Shown here: piece after piece, positions 15,912 through 22,974 of the stretch
Layout: each line of letters starts with the position of its first letter
Position numbering within the stretch: the stretch's first letter is position 1
Assembly (NCBI GenBank): GCA_045660825.1
Contig: JAZREN010000061.1
Location: 1 to 51,852 of the forward strand
Length of the DNA: 51,852 nt
DNA from: HGM04593 sp045660825
GTDB taxonomy: Bacteria; Bacteroidota; Bacteroidia; Bacteroidales; Bacteroidaceae
Reading direction: 5' to 3'
Position numbers and translations under genes: made by a program
The notes under the pieces: generated by a model
Database searches by the model: none
The model's input: only the letters and a program-made list of their open reading frames with translations
What the model was told of the DNA's origin: nothing

Positions 15912-16487
15912 ATGAAAAAAAGTGTGTTTTTTTTGTTTCTGGCAACAGGATTGCTCTTCAGCTCTTGTGAAAAGAGTAAAGAGGAAAAATTCAACGAAGC
16001 TTTGGCCAAAGCCGTGTCTGTTGCCGAACTGGGCACTGTGGAATACACAATTACAAAGCTTGTCATTGCCGACGACGATGCTTTCTACAAGTTTGGTGAC
16101 AGAAAGATTATCTTCTCGTGCCGCACTACAATGAAGGCAGGTATAGACCTCAAGGATTTCAAGAAAGAGGACGTTGTTGTGTCCGAAGACGGTACACAAA
16201 TCAATGTTGTATTGCCCCAGCCAAAAGTGCTTTCGTTCAACATGTCCCCCGAGGATATTAAACTCGAGTATTCAAAAATCACCGGTTTGCGCACCGGTTT
16301 CAATACCGAAGAGCGCAATGACTTGTTGAAGCAAGGCGAGAAGGCAATCCTTGATGACGTTCCAAATTTGGGAATCTATGAAGATGCCAAGGAGAGCGCA
16401 AAGGAATTCTTTGTAACTCTGCTTGCACATTGCGGTTATGAGAAAGTCAACATCAGCTTTAAAGGTGACGAGGTAGTGGAAGAGTAA
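15912..16487 (+). CDS. DUF4230 lipoprotein
   Basis: A 191-residue lipoprotein: the signal sequence MKKSVFFLFLATGLLFSSC ends in a lipobox (LFSSC). The body matches the DUF4230 family as I know it: ELGTVEYTITKLVIADD, the strand-rich IIFSCRTTMKAGIDLKDF, and a LPQPKVLSFN segment, then C-terminal helices. The family has no assigned function. It opens the 15.9-23.5 kb cluster and is directly followed by a second, membrane-anchored DUF4230 protein 26 bases on. No promoter of its own is obvious, so readthrough from the upstream RNA is possible. Confidence 0.82.
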   Translation: MKKSVFFLFLATGLLFSSCEKSKEEKFNEALAKAVSVAELGTVEYTITKLVIADDDAFYKFGDRKIIFSCRTTMKAGIDLKDFKKEDVVVSEDGTQINVVLPQPKVLSFNMSPEDIKLEYSKITGLRTGFNTEERNDLLKQGEKAILDDVPNLGIYEDAKESAKEFFVTLLAHCGYEKVNISFKGDEVVEE

Positions 16488-16513
16488 GTTGTAAATGTTT
16501 CAAGGAATTGGAT

Positions 16514-17473
16514 ATGAAAACAAATGATACAAATAGTATTGAGGAGAATGTTCAGGAACAGGCTCTCCAGAACAACGGCAAAGCTGTGGTTGAAGAGACA
16601 GTGAATGTTGCAAAAAATGTTGCAAAGACAACCGGAAATATATTGGTTGGTACAGCCAAGGCAGTAGGCGGCTTTGCCAAGTTCATTTCATTTATTGCTG
16701 GTAATTTGCCTCTCGTTGGTGGTGTTATCGCTTTCCTGCTTGTAGGTTCGTTACTTGTCTTCAACCCTTTCAATTGGAACTTGTCGCTGTTTGGTGACCC
16801 GCAGATTGAGAATACCGAGAATGTGGTGCAGGAGGTGCGGAAAATTACAGAATTCACAACGGCATGCTATTACGAGGAGTCGGTTGTCATTGGTGATAAG
16901 GTTATTAAGGATACACAGTGGTTTGGTCTCAAGGACAACAATGTTGTTGAAAAAATCGTGCTCACGGCAAAATGCACTGTACGTGCCGGTTTTGACCTCT
17001 CAAAACTTACTGATGAGGATTTGAAGATTATGGGCGATTCTGTTAGCATTAAGTTGCCTGTTCCCGAGGTCTTTGATGTGATAACCAATCCGTCTGACTA
17101 CAAGATTTTTGAGGAAAATGGCGATTGGACACACGAGGAGATTGTTGCGTTGCAGGTGGGTGGCAAGGATACAATGTTGAATAACGCCCTCGACCATAAT
17201 ATTCTGGAGAAGGCAAACAATATTGGCAAGGAACGTATCAAGTCATTGTTTATGGCATTGGGTTTCAGAGCTGTTCATGTTGAGCTTTCGGATATTCCTG
17301 TACGCGAAAAAACAATGGAGACACCTGCTGAGCAACCAGCCGAGCAACCCCAGGATGTAACATCGGTCGAAGTTATCCCCATGACCGAGGTCGTGAAGAC
17401 CGAGGCCGTTGTTGACTCTGCAACTGTTGCCGCGGTAAAAGCGGTGTTGGAACAGGCAACGACCGAAGAATGA
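16514..17473 (+). CDS. Membrane-anchored DUF4230 protein
   Basis: A 319-residue paralogue of the preceding gene. The cytoplasmic N-terminus is hydrophilic and helical; a membrane segment lies near residues 60-85 (NLPLVGGVIAFLLVGSLLVF). The DUF4230 domain (about 100-260) repeats the neighbour's features: EFTTACYYEESVVIGDK, VLTAKCTVRAGFDLSKL, and KLPVPEVFDV. A Pro/Glu/Val-rich tail follows. Start: ATG 16514 with an AAGGA 8 bases upstream; the frame extends only to a TTG at 16508. The lipoprotein and inner-membrane forms side by side suggest that the pair works across the envelope, which is inference. Confidence 0.82.
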   Translation: MKTNDTNSIEENVQEQALQNNGKAVVEETVNVAKNVAKTTGNILVGTAKAVGGFAKFISFIAGNLPLVGGVIAFLLVGSLLVFNPFNWNLSLFGDPQIENTENVVQEVRKITEFTTACYYEESVVIGDKVIKDTQWFGLKDNNVVEKIVLTAKCTVRAGFDLSKLTDEDLKIMGDSVSIKLPVPEVFDVITNPSDYKIFEENGDWTHEEIVALQVGGKDTMLNNALDHNILEKANNIGKERIKSLFMALGFRAVHVELSDIPVREKTMETPAEQPAEQPQDVTSVEVIPMTEVVKTEAVVDSATVAAVKAVLEQATTEE

Positions 17474-17506
17474 ATAAATATTATCACAAACTAAATATTA
17501 AACACT

Positions 17507-18415
17507 ATGGCAAGTAAAGTCAGAGTTTACGGTAAAGCTCAAAACCGTACAGCGTTGGGTATCATGCACGCATATATGGTGATGTATCCACAGGCAACAT
17601 TGGAGGATTTGCGCAAGGCGTTCCCAAATGAGATTAACCCGGACAGGGGTAGTGAGGAAATTTTTATCTATGCTGAGGATAAAGGTTCTACCGGTAACTG
17701 GAATAACTATTTCAAGGCCGAGGATGAGTTGCTCACCATGAGCGATGGCCGCAAGGTATCGGTTGTGATGATGTGGACAAAGCCCTCATTTGAGCGCATT
17801 GTCGAGCATGCAAAACTCTATGATATTGAGGTTGCCAAGTTCGAGGCTGCCGACAAGGGTGGCAAGAAGGGTGGTTTCCGTCTTGAGTATCTCAATGGCT
17901 ATGTTCCACCGGTGCCCGCGAAGAAGAAATCACTGCTTTGGTTGTGGATTCTCCTTGCACTGTTGCTCATTGGCGCAATAGTATTCTTTGCAACGCGTAA
18001 GCCTAAGGTAGTGGAGGTTGAGAAAGTTGTAGAGGTAGAGAAGGTGGTAGAGGTTGAAAAGGTTGTGTATGTTGACCGTATTGATGAGATTGAGAAGAAC
18101 TTCAACGCTGCGACATTCATTGCCGGCAAGGCCGACCTCTCTGAAGATGCAAAGTTCGTTCTTCACGATTTGGCAAAGGAGATGCAGAAGTTCCCCGATG
18201 TAAAGTTGCGTATAGTTGGTCACACATCGCCCGAGGGTGACCCTGCATTCAACCAGAAACTCTCTTTGGACCGCGCGCAGGCTGCTGTTGACTTCCTGGT
18301 GAGTCGTGGTATCGACGCAAGCCGTTTGGAGGCTGTGGGTAAGGGCTCAAGCGAACTCATCGACGAGAACAACCCCGAGGCTAATCGCCGCACAGAGTTC
18401 ATTGTTATTGAATAA
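17507..18415 (+). CDS. Inner-membrane protein with periplasmic OmpA-like domain
   Basis: A 302-residue protein in three parts. The N-terminal cytoplasmic domain (about 1-135; RTALGIMHAYMVMYPQATLE, then IFIYAED) is not one I can name. A membrane helix follows at about 143-162, then a heptad-like coil made of three VVEVEK units, then a C-terminal OmpA domain (about 195-302) with the peptidoglycan-binding pattern HTSPEGDPAFNQKLSLDRA and NPEANRRTEFIV. It could tether the inner membrane to the wall and pass a signal inward. It is 33 bases after the DUF4230 gene and 22 before a tiny basic protein, so probably in the same operon. Confidence 0.85.
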   Translation: MASKVRVYGKAQNRTALGIMHAYMVMYPQATLEDLRKAFPNEINPDRGSEEIFIYAEDKGSTGNWNNYFKAEDELLTMSDGRKVSVVMMWTKPSFERIVEHAKLYDIEVAKFEAADKGGKKGGFRLEYLNGYVPPVPAKKKSLLWLWILLALLLIGAIVFFATRKPKVVEVEKVVEVEKVVEVEKVVYVDRIDEIEKNFNAATFIAGKADLSEDAKFVLHDLAKEMQKFPDVKLRIVGHTSPEGDPAFNQKLSLDRAQAAVDFLVSRGIDASRLEAVGKGSSELIDENNPEANRRTEFIVIE

Positions 18416-18437
18416 TAACCTTTAACATATAGATATT

Positions 18438-18587
18438 ATGGCAGTTAAAAAGACAACAGTCAAGAAAACCAAAGATGGTACAGTTGACAAGCGTACAAAA
18501 GAGGGTAAGGCTATCGCTGAGCGCATGGCAAAGGCTCGTGCCGAGAAGAACAGCCTCAAGAACAGAATCAAAAGATTGTTTAAATAA
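18438..18587 (+). CDS. 49-residue lysine-rich protein
   Basis: Too short for standard calling but well supported: ATG at 18438, in the tightly spaced series between the OmpA gene (22 bases) and TerB gene (15 bases). About 40 percent of residues are Lys or Arg (VKKTTVKKTKDGTVDKR at the start). The C-terminal half should be an amphipathic basic helix (KAIAERMAKARAEKNSLKNR). No signal peptide. It could bind nucleic acid or acidic membranes. It resembles in style the 42-residue basic protein at 22155. I do not recognise the family. Confidence 0.65.
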   Translation: MAVKKTTVKKTKDGTVDKRTKEGKAIAERMAKARAEKNSLKNRIKRLFK

Positions 18588-18602
18588 TAATATATAAGGA
18601 CT

Positions 18603-19013
18603 ATGAATACTGAAATGAAACATATAGCAGCATTGGTGGCAACAGCAATCTGGGCCGATGGCGAGTATGACGCAGCCGAGAAGATTGTTGTTGCAGAGAT
18701 TGCCGACGCCTTTGAACTTGGTGCTGAGGAGTTTGCTGCGGCTGTAGAGGCTGAACTTGCAGCTGTTGAGCCAATGAATGAGGAAGAGGTGTACGCTTAT
18801 ATCCTTGAGCACTCGGCCGAGGTCGATGACGAAGAAGCAGAGATGCTGTTGCAGGCGGTTCTGCAGGTAGTGATTGTTGACGGCGTGCTTGGCGAACAGG
18901 AGGTTGACAATGTATTGTCTATCGCTTCGGCTCTGGGTATCGATGACGCACGTGCAGTGCTCATGCTTGCCGACCTCGTTAAAGAGGAGCCAGAATTGCA
19001 GATTGAACTTTAA
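18603..19013 (+). CDS. TerB-like protein
   Basis: A 136-residue acidic, all-helical cytoplasmic protein resembling the TerB/DjlA-N fold. Each half has the characteristic pattern of small residues and acidic metal-site residues: IWADGEYDAAEKIVVAEIAD, and VIVDGVLGEQEVDNVLSIAS. TerB domains bind metal and sit on the inner membrane face in stress and anti-phage systems. The other tellurite genes (terA, terC, terD, terZ) are absent, so tellurite resistance should not be assumed. A hairpin terminator follows. A second TerB-like gene lies at 19632. Confidence 0.8.
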   Translation: MNTEMKHIAALVATAIWADGEYDAAEKIVVAEIADAFELGAEEFAAAVEAELAAVEPMNEEEVYAYILEHSAEVDDEEAEMLLQAVLQVVIVDGVLGEQEVDNVLSIASALGIDDARAVLMLADLVKEEPELQIEL

Positions 19014-19028
19014 TCAAAGTTTATATAG

Positions 19029-19056
19029 CCCCATGAAGGGTGATACCTTCATGGGG
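19029..19056 (+). terminator. Hairpin after TerB-like gene
   Basis: Perfect 11-bp stem (19029-19039 and 19046-19056). The T-run after it is poor (AATTTT), so termination may be partial. Confidence 0.6.
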
Positions 19057-19088
19057 GACAATTTTAAAAATAAATAAACAGTGTTACT

Positions 19089-19451
19089 ATGGGAATTTTG
19101 AATAATTTGATGGACCGATTCAAGAATGCAGAATTCACTGTCGCTCCACAGAAGAAACTTAAGACAATCTCGGCCGATTTCAAGAAGGCGTTTGAACTTA
19201 CATTGGTATTCTATAAGGGTGCAGCCATTGCCGATGGCGATTTGACACTTGCTGCCCTCAACAAGAAGACCACAAAGGAGGTGAACGCAAAGGCCGACGG
19301 TCTCAAGATAAAGGCTAGCACAAAGGTGGGCGATGCCGAGAAACTCTTTGACACCAACTTCGGCGTTACAGTGCAGATTAAGGATGTCAAGGGTACAAAA
19401 CTCGTTCCAAACGGTATTACCATTGGTCAGGCAGCACGTGGCGAGTATTAA
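19089..19451 (+). CDS. Two-lobed domain protein, member 1
   Basis: A 120-residue cytoplasmic protein of an unnamed family with four members here (also 20197, 21763, 22975). It consists of two similar lobes: KKLKTISADFKKAFELTL then DGDLTLAALNKK, and KVGDAEKLFDTNFGVTVQIK then LVPNGITIGQAA. Each lobe is a helix (xxFxxxF) followed by a strand and an acidic turn before TL or TI. The N-terminal MGILNNLMDRFKNAEF is extra compared with the 105-residue members. It has no signal peptide or known catalytic motif. It is divergent in sequence from the other copies, so this is an old paralogue. Function unknown. Confidence 0.75.
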   Translation: MGILNNLMDRFKNAEFTVAPQKKLKTISADFKKAFELTLVFYKGAAIADGDLTLAALNKKTTKEVNAKADGLKIKASTKVGDAEKLFDTNFGVTVQIKDVKGTKLVPNGITIGQAARGEY

Positions 19452-19557
19452 TAAAAGAGCTTAAAGCACTATAACCAATACTTGTAACACTATTTGGAAT
19501 TACAATGCTTGTAAGCAACGAGTATATCGAGTCTTGGATGGAATAATTTGAGTCTGT

Positions 19558-19601
19558 AAATTGATAGATTTTCTTAATGACAAGAAATAATAATTAACCA
19601 T
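19558..19601 (+). repeat. Duplicated fossil gene end plus leader (partner at 21694-21736)
   Basis: AAATTGATAGATTTTCTTAA and the following bases up to ATTAACCATT recur at 21694-21736 with few changes. Both encode a residual C-terminus LIDFLNDKK followed by TAA. The sequence upstream differs, so this is a recombined remnant, not a gene. Nothing else is seen in 19452-19557. Confidence 0.7.
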
Positions 19602-19631
19602 TTATTAACCATTTTAAAAATTACAACTATT

Positions 19632-20024
19632 ATGATGACAAAAGCAGAAATTTTTGCAGCGTTTGCGTATAACATTGCTAAAGCTGATGGTGAACTTGAA
19701 GAAAGCGAGGTTATTCGTATTATAAAGGTTGCTGAAGCTAATGAATTGGATTCGGATGCAGTTCTGGAGGCTTGTAAAAAAGAGATAGAAAATCCTTCTA
19801 ATCTTGTTGAAGTAGCAAAACAGATGACAGAAGAGGATAAGGATTTAGCTATTTTCGCAGCAATCAGGATCTCTCTTGCTGATGGCAAGATTGCAATTAA
19901 AGAGATGCAGAGAATACATGCTTACTGCGAATTGTTTGGATGGGGTCCTCAGTATGTAACTATTAAATACGTTCAACAATTGAAGAAGGATGCTTCTTTG
20001 TTGGTTGAGGGTGTTGATTTCTAA
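19632..20024 (+). CDS. TerB-like protein, second copy
   Basis: A 130-residue acidic helical protein with the same two-halves pattern as the TerB-like protein at 18603: NIAKADGELEESEVIRIIKV and RISLADGKIAIKEMQRIHAY, with Asp-Gly followed by Glu in each half. This is the TerB/DjlA-N signature. Codon use is more AT-rich than in its neighbours (many AAA, GAT, TCT, TTT), suggesting a different origin from the first TerB gene. It has the AACCATTT leader motif. No terC or terD is nearby. The gap 20025-20196 carries no convincing gene. Confidence 0.78.
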   Translation: MMTKAEIFAAFAYNIAKADGELEESEVIRIIKVAEANELDSDAVLEACKKEIENPSNLVEVAKQMTEEDKDLAIFAAIRISLADGKIAIKEMQRIHAYCELFGWGPQYVTIKYVQQLKKDASLLVEGVDF

Positions 20025-20196
20025 TATAGAATTCAGTTATATAGTAAAAAGTAATAATATAGCAGTTGAGGTTTGTAATCCCGAACCCTGCGTGAGGAAT
20101 CTTGGAAAACTTTATTATAGATACTTACCGGAATTGCCACAATAGCCTTGGCTGCATTCCATCCCGAATTAATATAACCATTTAAATTTTACAACT

Positions 20197-20514
20197 ATGG
20201 CAGAATTTAAGTTGGACGGCCGCATGAAGGTAAAGACCTTGAAGGCTAATTTCAAGAAGGAGTTTGGTTCTTCATTGCGCGTTTACAAGAGCGAGAGCTG
20301 CAAGGGAGCTTTTGCTGATGATGAGGCTACATTGGCTTCTCTCCGTGCAGAGGGCAAGAAGGGTGGTGAGCTCACAGTAGGTGGCAACCTGCGCGTTGGT
20401 AACTTCGAGAAGAAGATTGCCGAGCTCTACGGTATTGGTGTTCAGGTAGCTAACGCTGACGACAGCAAGCTCGCCGACAACGATATCACTCTCGTTGCTG
20501 CAGGCAAGCAGTAA
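20197..20514 (+). CDS. Two-lobed domain protein, copy A
   Basis: A 105-residue protein identical in sequence to the one at 21763. Lobe one: MKVKTLKANFKKEFGSSLRV then ADDEATLASLRAEG. Lobe two: LRVGNFEKKIAELYGIGVQV then LADNDITLVAAG. The two lobes align with each other, so the fold is an internal duplication. It is basic in the helices and acidic in the turns. DNA of the two copies differs at about six positions, all synonymous. The gene keeps a TAACCATTT leader and its own terminator. No function can be assigned; two conserved near-identical copies suggest dosage matters or gene conversion. Confidence 0.82.
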   Translation: MAEFKLDGRMKVKTLKANFKKEFGSSLRVYKSESCKGAFADDEATLASLRAEGKKGGELTVGGNLRVGNFEKKIAELYGIGVQVANADDSKLADNDITLVAAGKQ

Positions 20515-20530
20515 TTTGCTGCATCTTAGG

Positions 20531-20556
20531 TATGTGGGGCTTGGTTGCCCCACATA
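20531..20556 (+). terminator. Terminator of copy A
   Basis: Perfect 10-bp stem (20531-20540 and 20547-20556), six-base loop, no long T-run. The same hairpin recurs after copy B (22097-22122). Confidence 0.7.
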
Positions 20557-21051
20557 TCACAAATATTGAAAAATAGGTTTGTTACTAATGGAGAAAAAGG
20601 GCACAAGAAGTACCCTAGTGGTGGACGCATTGATCTCATGATACGTACCGCAAATGAACTGGTGGTTGTGGAGAACAAGATAAAGTCGGACATCAACAGC
20701 ATTGACGAGGACTGCGAAGGAAAACAGTTGCGCCGCTATTATAACTACACAATGTGGCTCTCGAAGAACAAGGCCGGTGATGACTATGGCAAACAGCCAC
20801 GTTTCTTTATCCTCACTCCAAAGTATAACATTCCACTTATTGAGGATGCCGAGATGAAGGTACTGTATACCATTGTCACTTATGCCGATGTATATGACTA
20901 CCTGACAGCAAAACGTGCCGAATTTGCCGCTGATGGCAACTTTGTTGCGTTCTACGAGGCAATGTTACGTCACACGCATGACAATGTAAACGACTACCTC
21001 TATCACGAGATGCAGGAGACGTTTTTCAGGAGAATAAAGGAACAAAAATAA
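20548..21051 (+). pseudogene. 5'-truncated PD-(D/E)XK nuclease-family gene
   Basis: The open frame encodes the C-terminal part of a PD-(D/E)XK nuclease-like protein (probably the PDDEXK_4 group): GGRIDLMIRTANELVVVENK supplies the D and ExK motif, then QLRRYYNYTMWLSKN and FILTPKYNIPL. The region before is missing. The frame runs into the hairpin of copy A with only a TTG inside it, and the first internal ATG (20638) would remove the catalytic aspartate. The family is usually at least twice as long. It looks like a fragment fused to the end of copy A by recombination. An unusual short active form is not excluded. Confidence 0.65.
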
Positions 21052-21068
21052 ACTTAAACTAACTATTT

Positions 21069-21602
21069 ATGAGCTATTCAAAGATTCAAGTTCGTTATTA
21101 TGGTGATGGTATTTCATTAGATGGAAAGAATACCCGTCAGAACGTAGAGAAAAAAGTAACAATACCACTTCCCAAAAAGGTTATAGAGTATGGTGATTTC
21201 TATGGCTATGATTCAATGTTTGTTACTAGTTATCAAGATCATTTGGTTATCAAAGGCGGAGGTGCAACTTTGCTTGATAAGGACATTAATGGCAGTAGTC
21301 GTGAATATATATCCCGTATAGTAGGATATGAGTGGCTTGATGAAAATGGTAACACATATAAATCTGCACCCACAACAATGAAAACAGAACCTGTAGTTGC
21401 AGTACAAGAACCAGTAAAAAAGAATAGCCGCAAATTTGCTCTCTCGTCAACTGATAAGAAAATTGCAGGTGTTTGTGGTGGTATAGCATCTTGGCTCGGC
21501 GTAAATTCTTTACTTGTACGTGTAATTGCATTCTTAACTTATGGATTCTTCTTTTGGGGATATATAATGCTGTGGGCAATAATGCCAAGAGATGACGAAT
21601 GA
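21069..21602 (+). CDS. PspC-domain membrane protein
   Basis: A 177-residue protein. The C-terminal 55 residues are a PspC domain: KFALSSTDKKIAGVCGGIAS, WLGVNSLLVRVIAFLTYGFF, then WAIMPRDDE, with one or two membrane helices. PspC is a phage-shock/envelope-stress partner. The N-terminal 115 residues (start SYSKIQVRYYGDGISLDG, then VTIPLPKKVIEYGDFYG) are beta-rich and not recognised; a flexible linker joins the parts. Composition is AT-rich like the second TerB gene. Membership in this cluster supports an envelope-stress theme. No PspA homologue is present in the window. Confidence 0.8.
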   Translation: MSYSKIQVRYYGDGISLDGKNTRQNVEKKVTIPLPKKVIEYGDFYGYDSMFVTSYQDHLVIKGGGATLLDKDINGSSREYISRIVGYEWLDENGNTYKSAPTTMKTEPVVAVQEPVKKNSRKFALSSTDKKIAGVCGGIASWLGVNSLLVRVIAFLTYGFFFWGYIMLWAIMPRDDE

Positions 21603-21615
21603 TTTTATGACAATG

Positions 21616-21725
21616 TGAAAGGTGCGCTTCGCGAAGTTGCGAAGAAAGAGGGCTTTGAGTGATGTGAATTGGACTACACGTCAGTTCGGCTCTAAATTGA
21701 TTGATTTTCTTAATGACAAGAAATA
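21616..21725 (+). pseudogene. Fossil 3' end of an unrecognised gene
   Basis: After the PspC stop, one frame reads VKGALREVAKKEGFE then stops, and a +1 frame continues DVNWTTRQFGSKLIDFLND, ending KK and TAA. Together they look like the frameshifted C-terminus of one protein, with the break near 21659. The last nine residues also occur at 19561-19590. I do not recognise the family. Confidence 0.5.
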
Positions 21726-21762
21726 ATTAACCATTTTTTAAACCATTTAAAATTTTACAATT

Positions 21763-22080
21763 ATGGCAGAATTTAAGTTGGACGGCCGTATGAAGGTAAA
21801 GACCTTGAAGGCTAATTTCAAGAAGGAGTTTGGTTCTTCATTGCGCGTTTACAAGAGCGAGAGCTGCAAGGGAGCTTTTGCTGATGATGAGGCTACATTG
21901 GCTTCTCTCCGTGCAGAGGGTAAGAAGGGTGGCGAGCTCACAGTAGGTGGCAACCTGCGCGTTGGTAACTTCGAGAAGAAGATTGCCGAGCTCTACGGTA
22001 TTGGTGTTCAGGTGGCTAACGCTGACGACAGCAAGCTCGCCGACAACGACATCACTCTCGTTGCAGCAGGCAAGCAGTAA
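21763..22080 (+). CDS. Two-lobed domain protein, copy B
   Basis: Its 105 residues are identical to those encoded at 20197, and the downstream hairpin is copied too. The six or so DNA differences (for example at the third positions of Arg10, Gly codons of GKKGG, Val and Asp near the C-terminus) are all silent. Its leader carries two AACCATTT elements, one from the fossil-end repeat and one shared with copy A. It probably arose by duplication of a roughly 390-bp block. Whether both copies are expressed is unknown. Confidence 0.82.
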   Translation: MAEFKLDGRMKVKTLKANFKKEFGSSLRVYKSESCKGAFADDEATLASLRAEGKKGGELTVGGNLRVGNFEKKIAELYGIGVQVANADDSKLADNDITLVAAGKQ

Positions 22081-22096
22081 TTTGCTGCATCTTAGG

Positions 22097-22122
22097 TATG
22101 TGGGGCTTGGTTGCCCCACATA
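22097..22122 (+). terminator. Terminator of copy B
   Basis: Same 10-bp stem and loop as after copy A, at 22097-22106 and 22113-22122. Confidence 0.7.
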
Positions 22123-22154
22123 TCACTGATTTTAACCATATAAATTTAACAAAT

Positions 22155-22283
22155 ATGGCAAAGATTACACGCAAGACCGTAAAAGTAACAAAAAGTGGAA
22201 ATACAACCACTCGAGTGACGCGCTCGACAAGGTCGAATGGAACAACTAAGGTTACAAGAACAATTACACGCAAAACTAGGTGA
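22155..22283 (+). CDS. 42-residue Thr/Arg/Lys-rich protein
   Basis: ATG at 22155, preceded by the TTTAACCAT leader motif. The product is almost only Thr, Arg, Lys, Val and Ser (start MAKITRKTVKVTKSG, end TKVTRTITRKTR), with no acidic residue. Alternating pattern suggests beta strands or an unstructured polycation. It may bind DNA, RNA or polyphosphate. It parallels the basic 49-residue protein at 18438. No family recognised. The consistent leader and position in the cluster support a real gene. Confidence 0.6.
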   Translation: MAKITRKTVKVTKSGNTTTRVTRSTRSNGTTKVTRTITRKTR

Positions 22284-22341
22284 TATAACTTTTTAACCAT
22301 TTATTCTCAAAGAGATAACTTTAAAAAACAGACCGATAACT

Positions 22342-22584
22342 ATGAGCAAAGAGTATTACAAGAAGAGGATTATTGACTTGCGTGCTGATATTGCAAGGGA
22401 GAAGGAGGCTAAGAAACGTGATAACGAGAACTATGCACGTTATATAAGGAATGCGTCGACACCATCGACAAAGGCTAGTTACAGAAAAAGCAAGGTTGAT
22501 GCTGCGGCGCGTCACGACCGCCAGATTGAGTATCTGAAGCGCCAGATTGAGAGCGCAAAGGATAGTCTCAAACGTTGCAAGTAG
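22342..22584 (+). CDS. Small coiled-coil protein
   Basis: An 80-residue, charged, helical protein (YYKKRIIDLRADIAREKEAK, later HDRQIEYLKRQIESAKDSLK) with heptad-like spacing, so likely a coiled-coil hairpin. No signal peptide or membrane segment. A TTTTAACCATTTATT element lies in its leader (about 22290). It precedes a small membrane protein gene by 8 bases, which suggests that the two are co-translated and may interact. I do not recognise it. Confidence 0.68.
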   Translation: MSKEYYKKRIIDLRADIAREKEAKKRDNENYARYIRNASTPSTKASYRKSKVDAAARHDRQIEYLKRQIESAKDSLKRCK

Positions 22585-22592
22585 TCACTACC

Positions 22593-22913
22593 ATGGTTGT
22601 ATTGGCATTTATAATTAATTTACTTGCGCCGGTGGTGAATATCCTGGGGCTGCTGGGATTGTGTGCGTGTGTGCTATATGGCGACTATTACGTTCTTGTG
22701 CTTGCTGCTATTATGGCAGGAGTAGGGGTGGCGTTCGGTATATTTGCACACAAAAATGATATAGCGCCACGTTGGACATGGTCAAAGTCGAAAAACGATT
22801 TGTTCCGTTTTTCGGTAATGGCGGTTTTGGGATATGCCGGTAGTTTGGCTATGTGGCCTGGTGCTATATATATGATTAAAACAGTAATTAATGCTGTGTC
22901 GCGAATTGTGTAA
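22593..22913 (+). CDS. Small multi-pass membrane protein
   Basis: 106 residues from ATG 22593, with three likely membrane helices: VVLAFIINLLAPVVNILGLL, then YYVLVLAAIMAGVGVAFGIF, and FSVMAVLGYAGSLAMWPGAI near the C-terminus. A basic loop (RWTWSKSKNDLFR) separates the last two. The family is not recognised. The frame extends 18 bases upstream to a TTG inside the preceding gene; the ATG is preferred. It forms a pair with the coiled-coil protein. Confidence 0.65.
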   Translation: MVVLAFIINLLAPVVNILGLLGLCACVLYGDYYVLVLAAIMAGVGVAFGIFAHKNDIAPRWTWSKSKNDLFRFSVMAVLGYAGSLAMWPGAIYMIKTVINAVSRIV

Positions 22914-22974
22914 CAAGATGGTTAAACATTTGTTTACTATTCAAAATATATTACTAACCACTAATATGTAATTT

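Noticed and set aside
18603..20024. Tellurite-resistance operon
   Set aside because: Only TerB-like proteins are present; TerA, TerC, TerD/E/Z are missing, so that label would be misleading.
20036..20170. Open 45-codon minus-strand frame between TerB-like and two-lobed copy A
   Set aside because: Reads plausibly (e.g. WNAAKAIVAIPVSIYNKV) but has no start codon, no promoter and no continuation; may be a repeat or a fragment.
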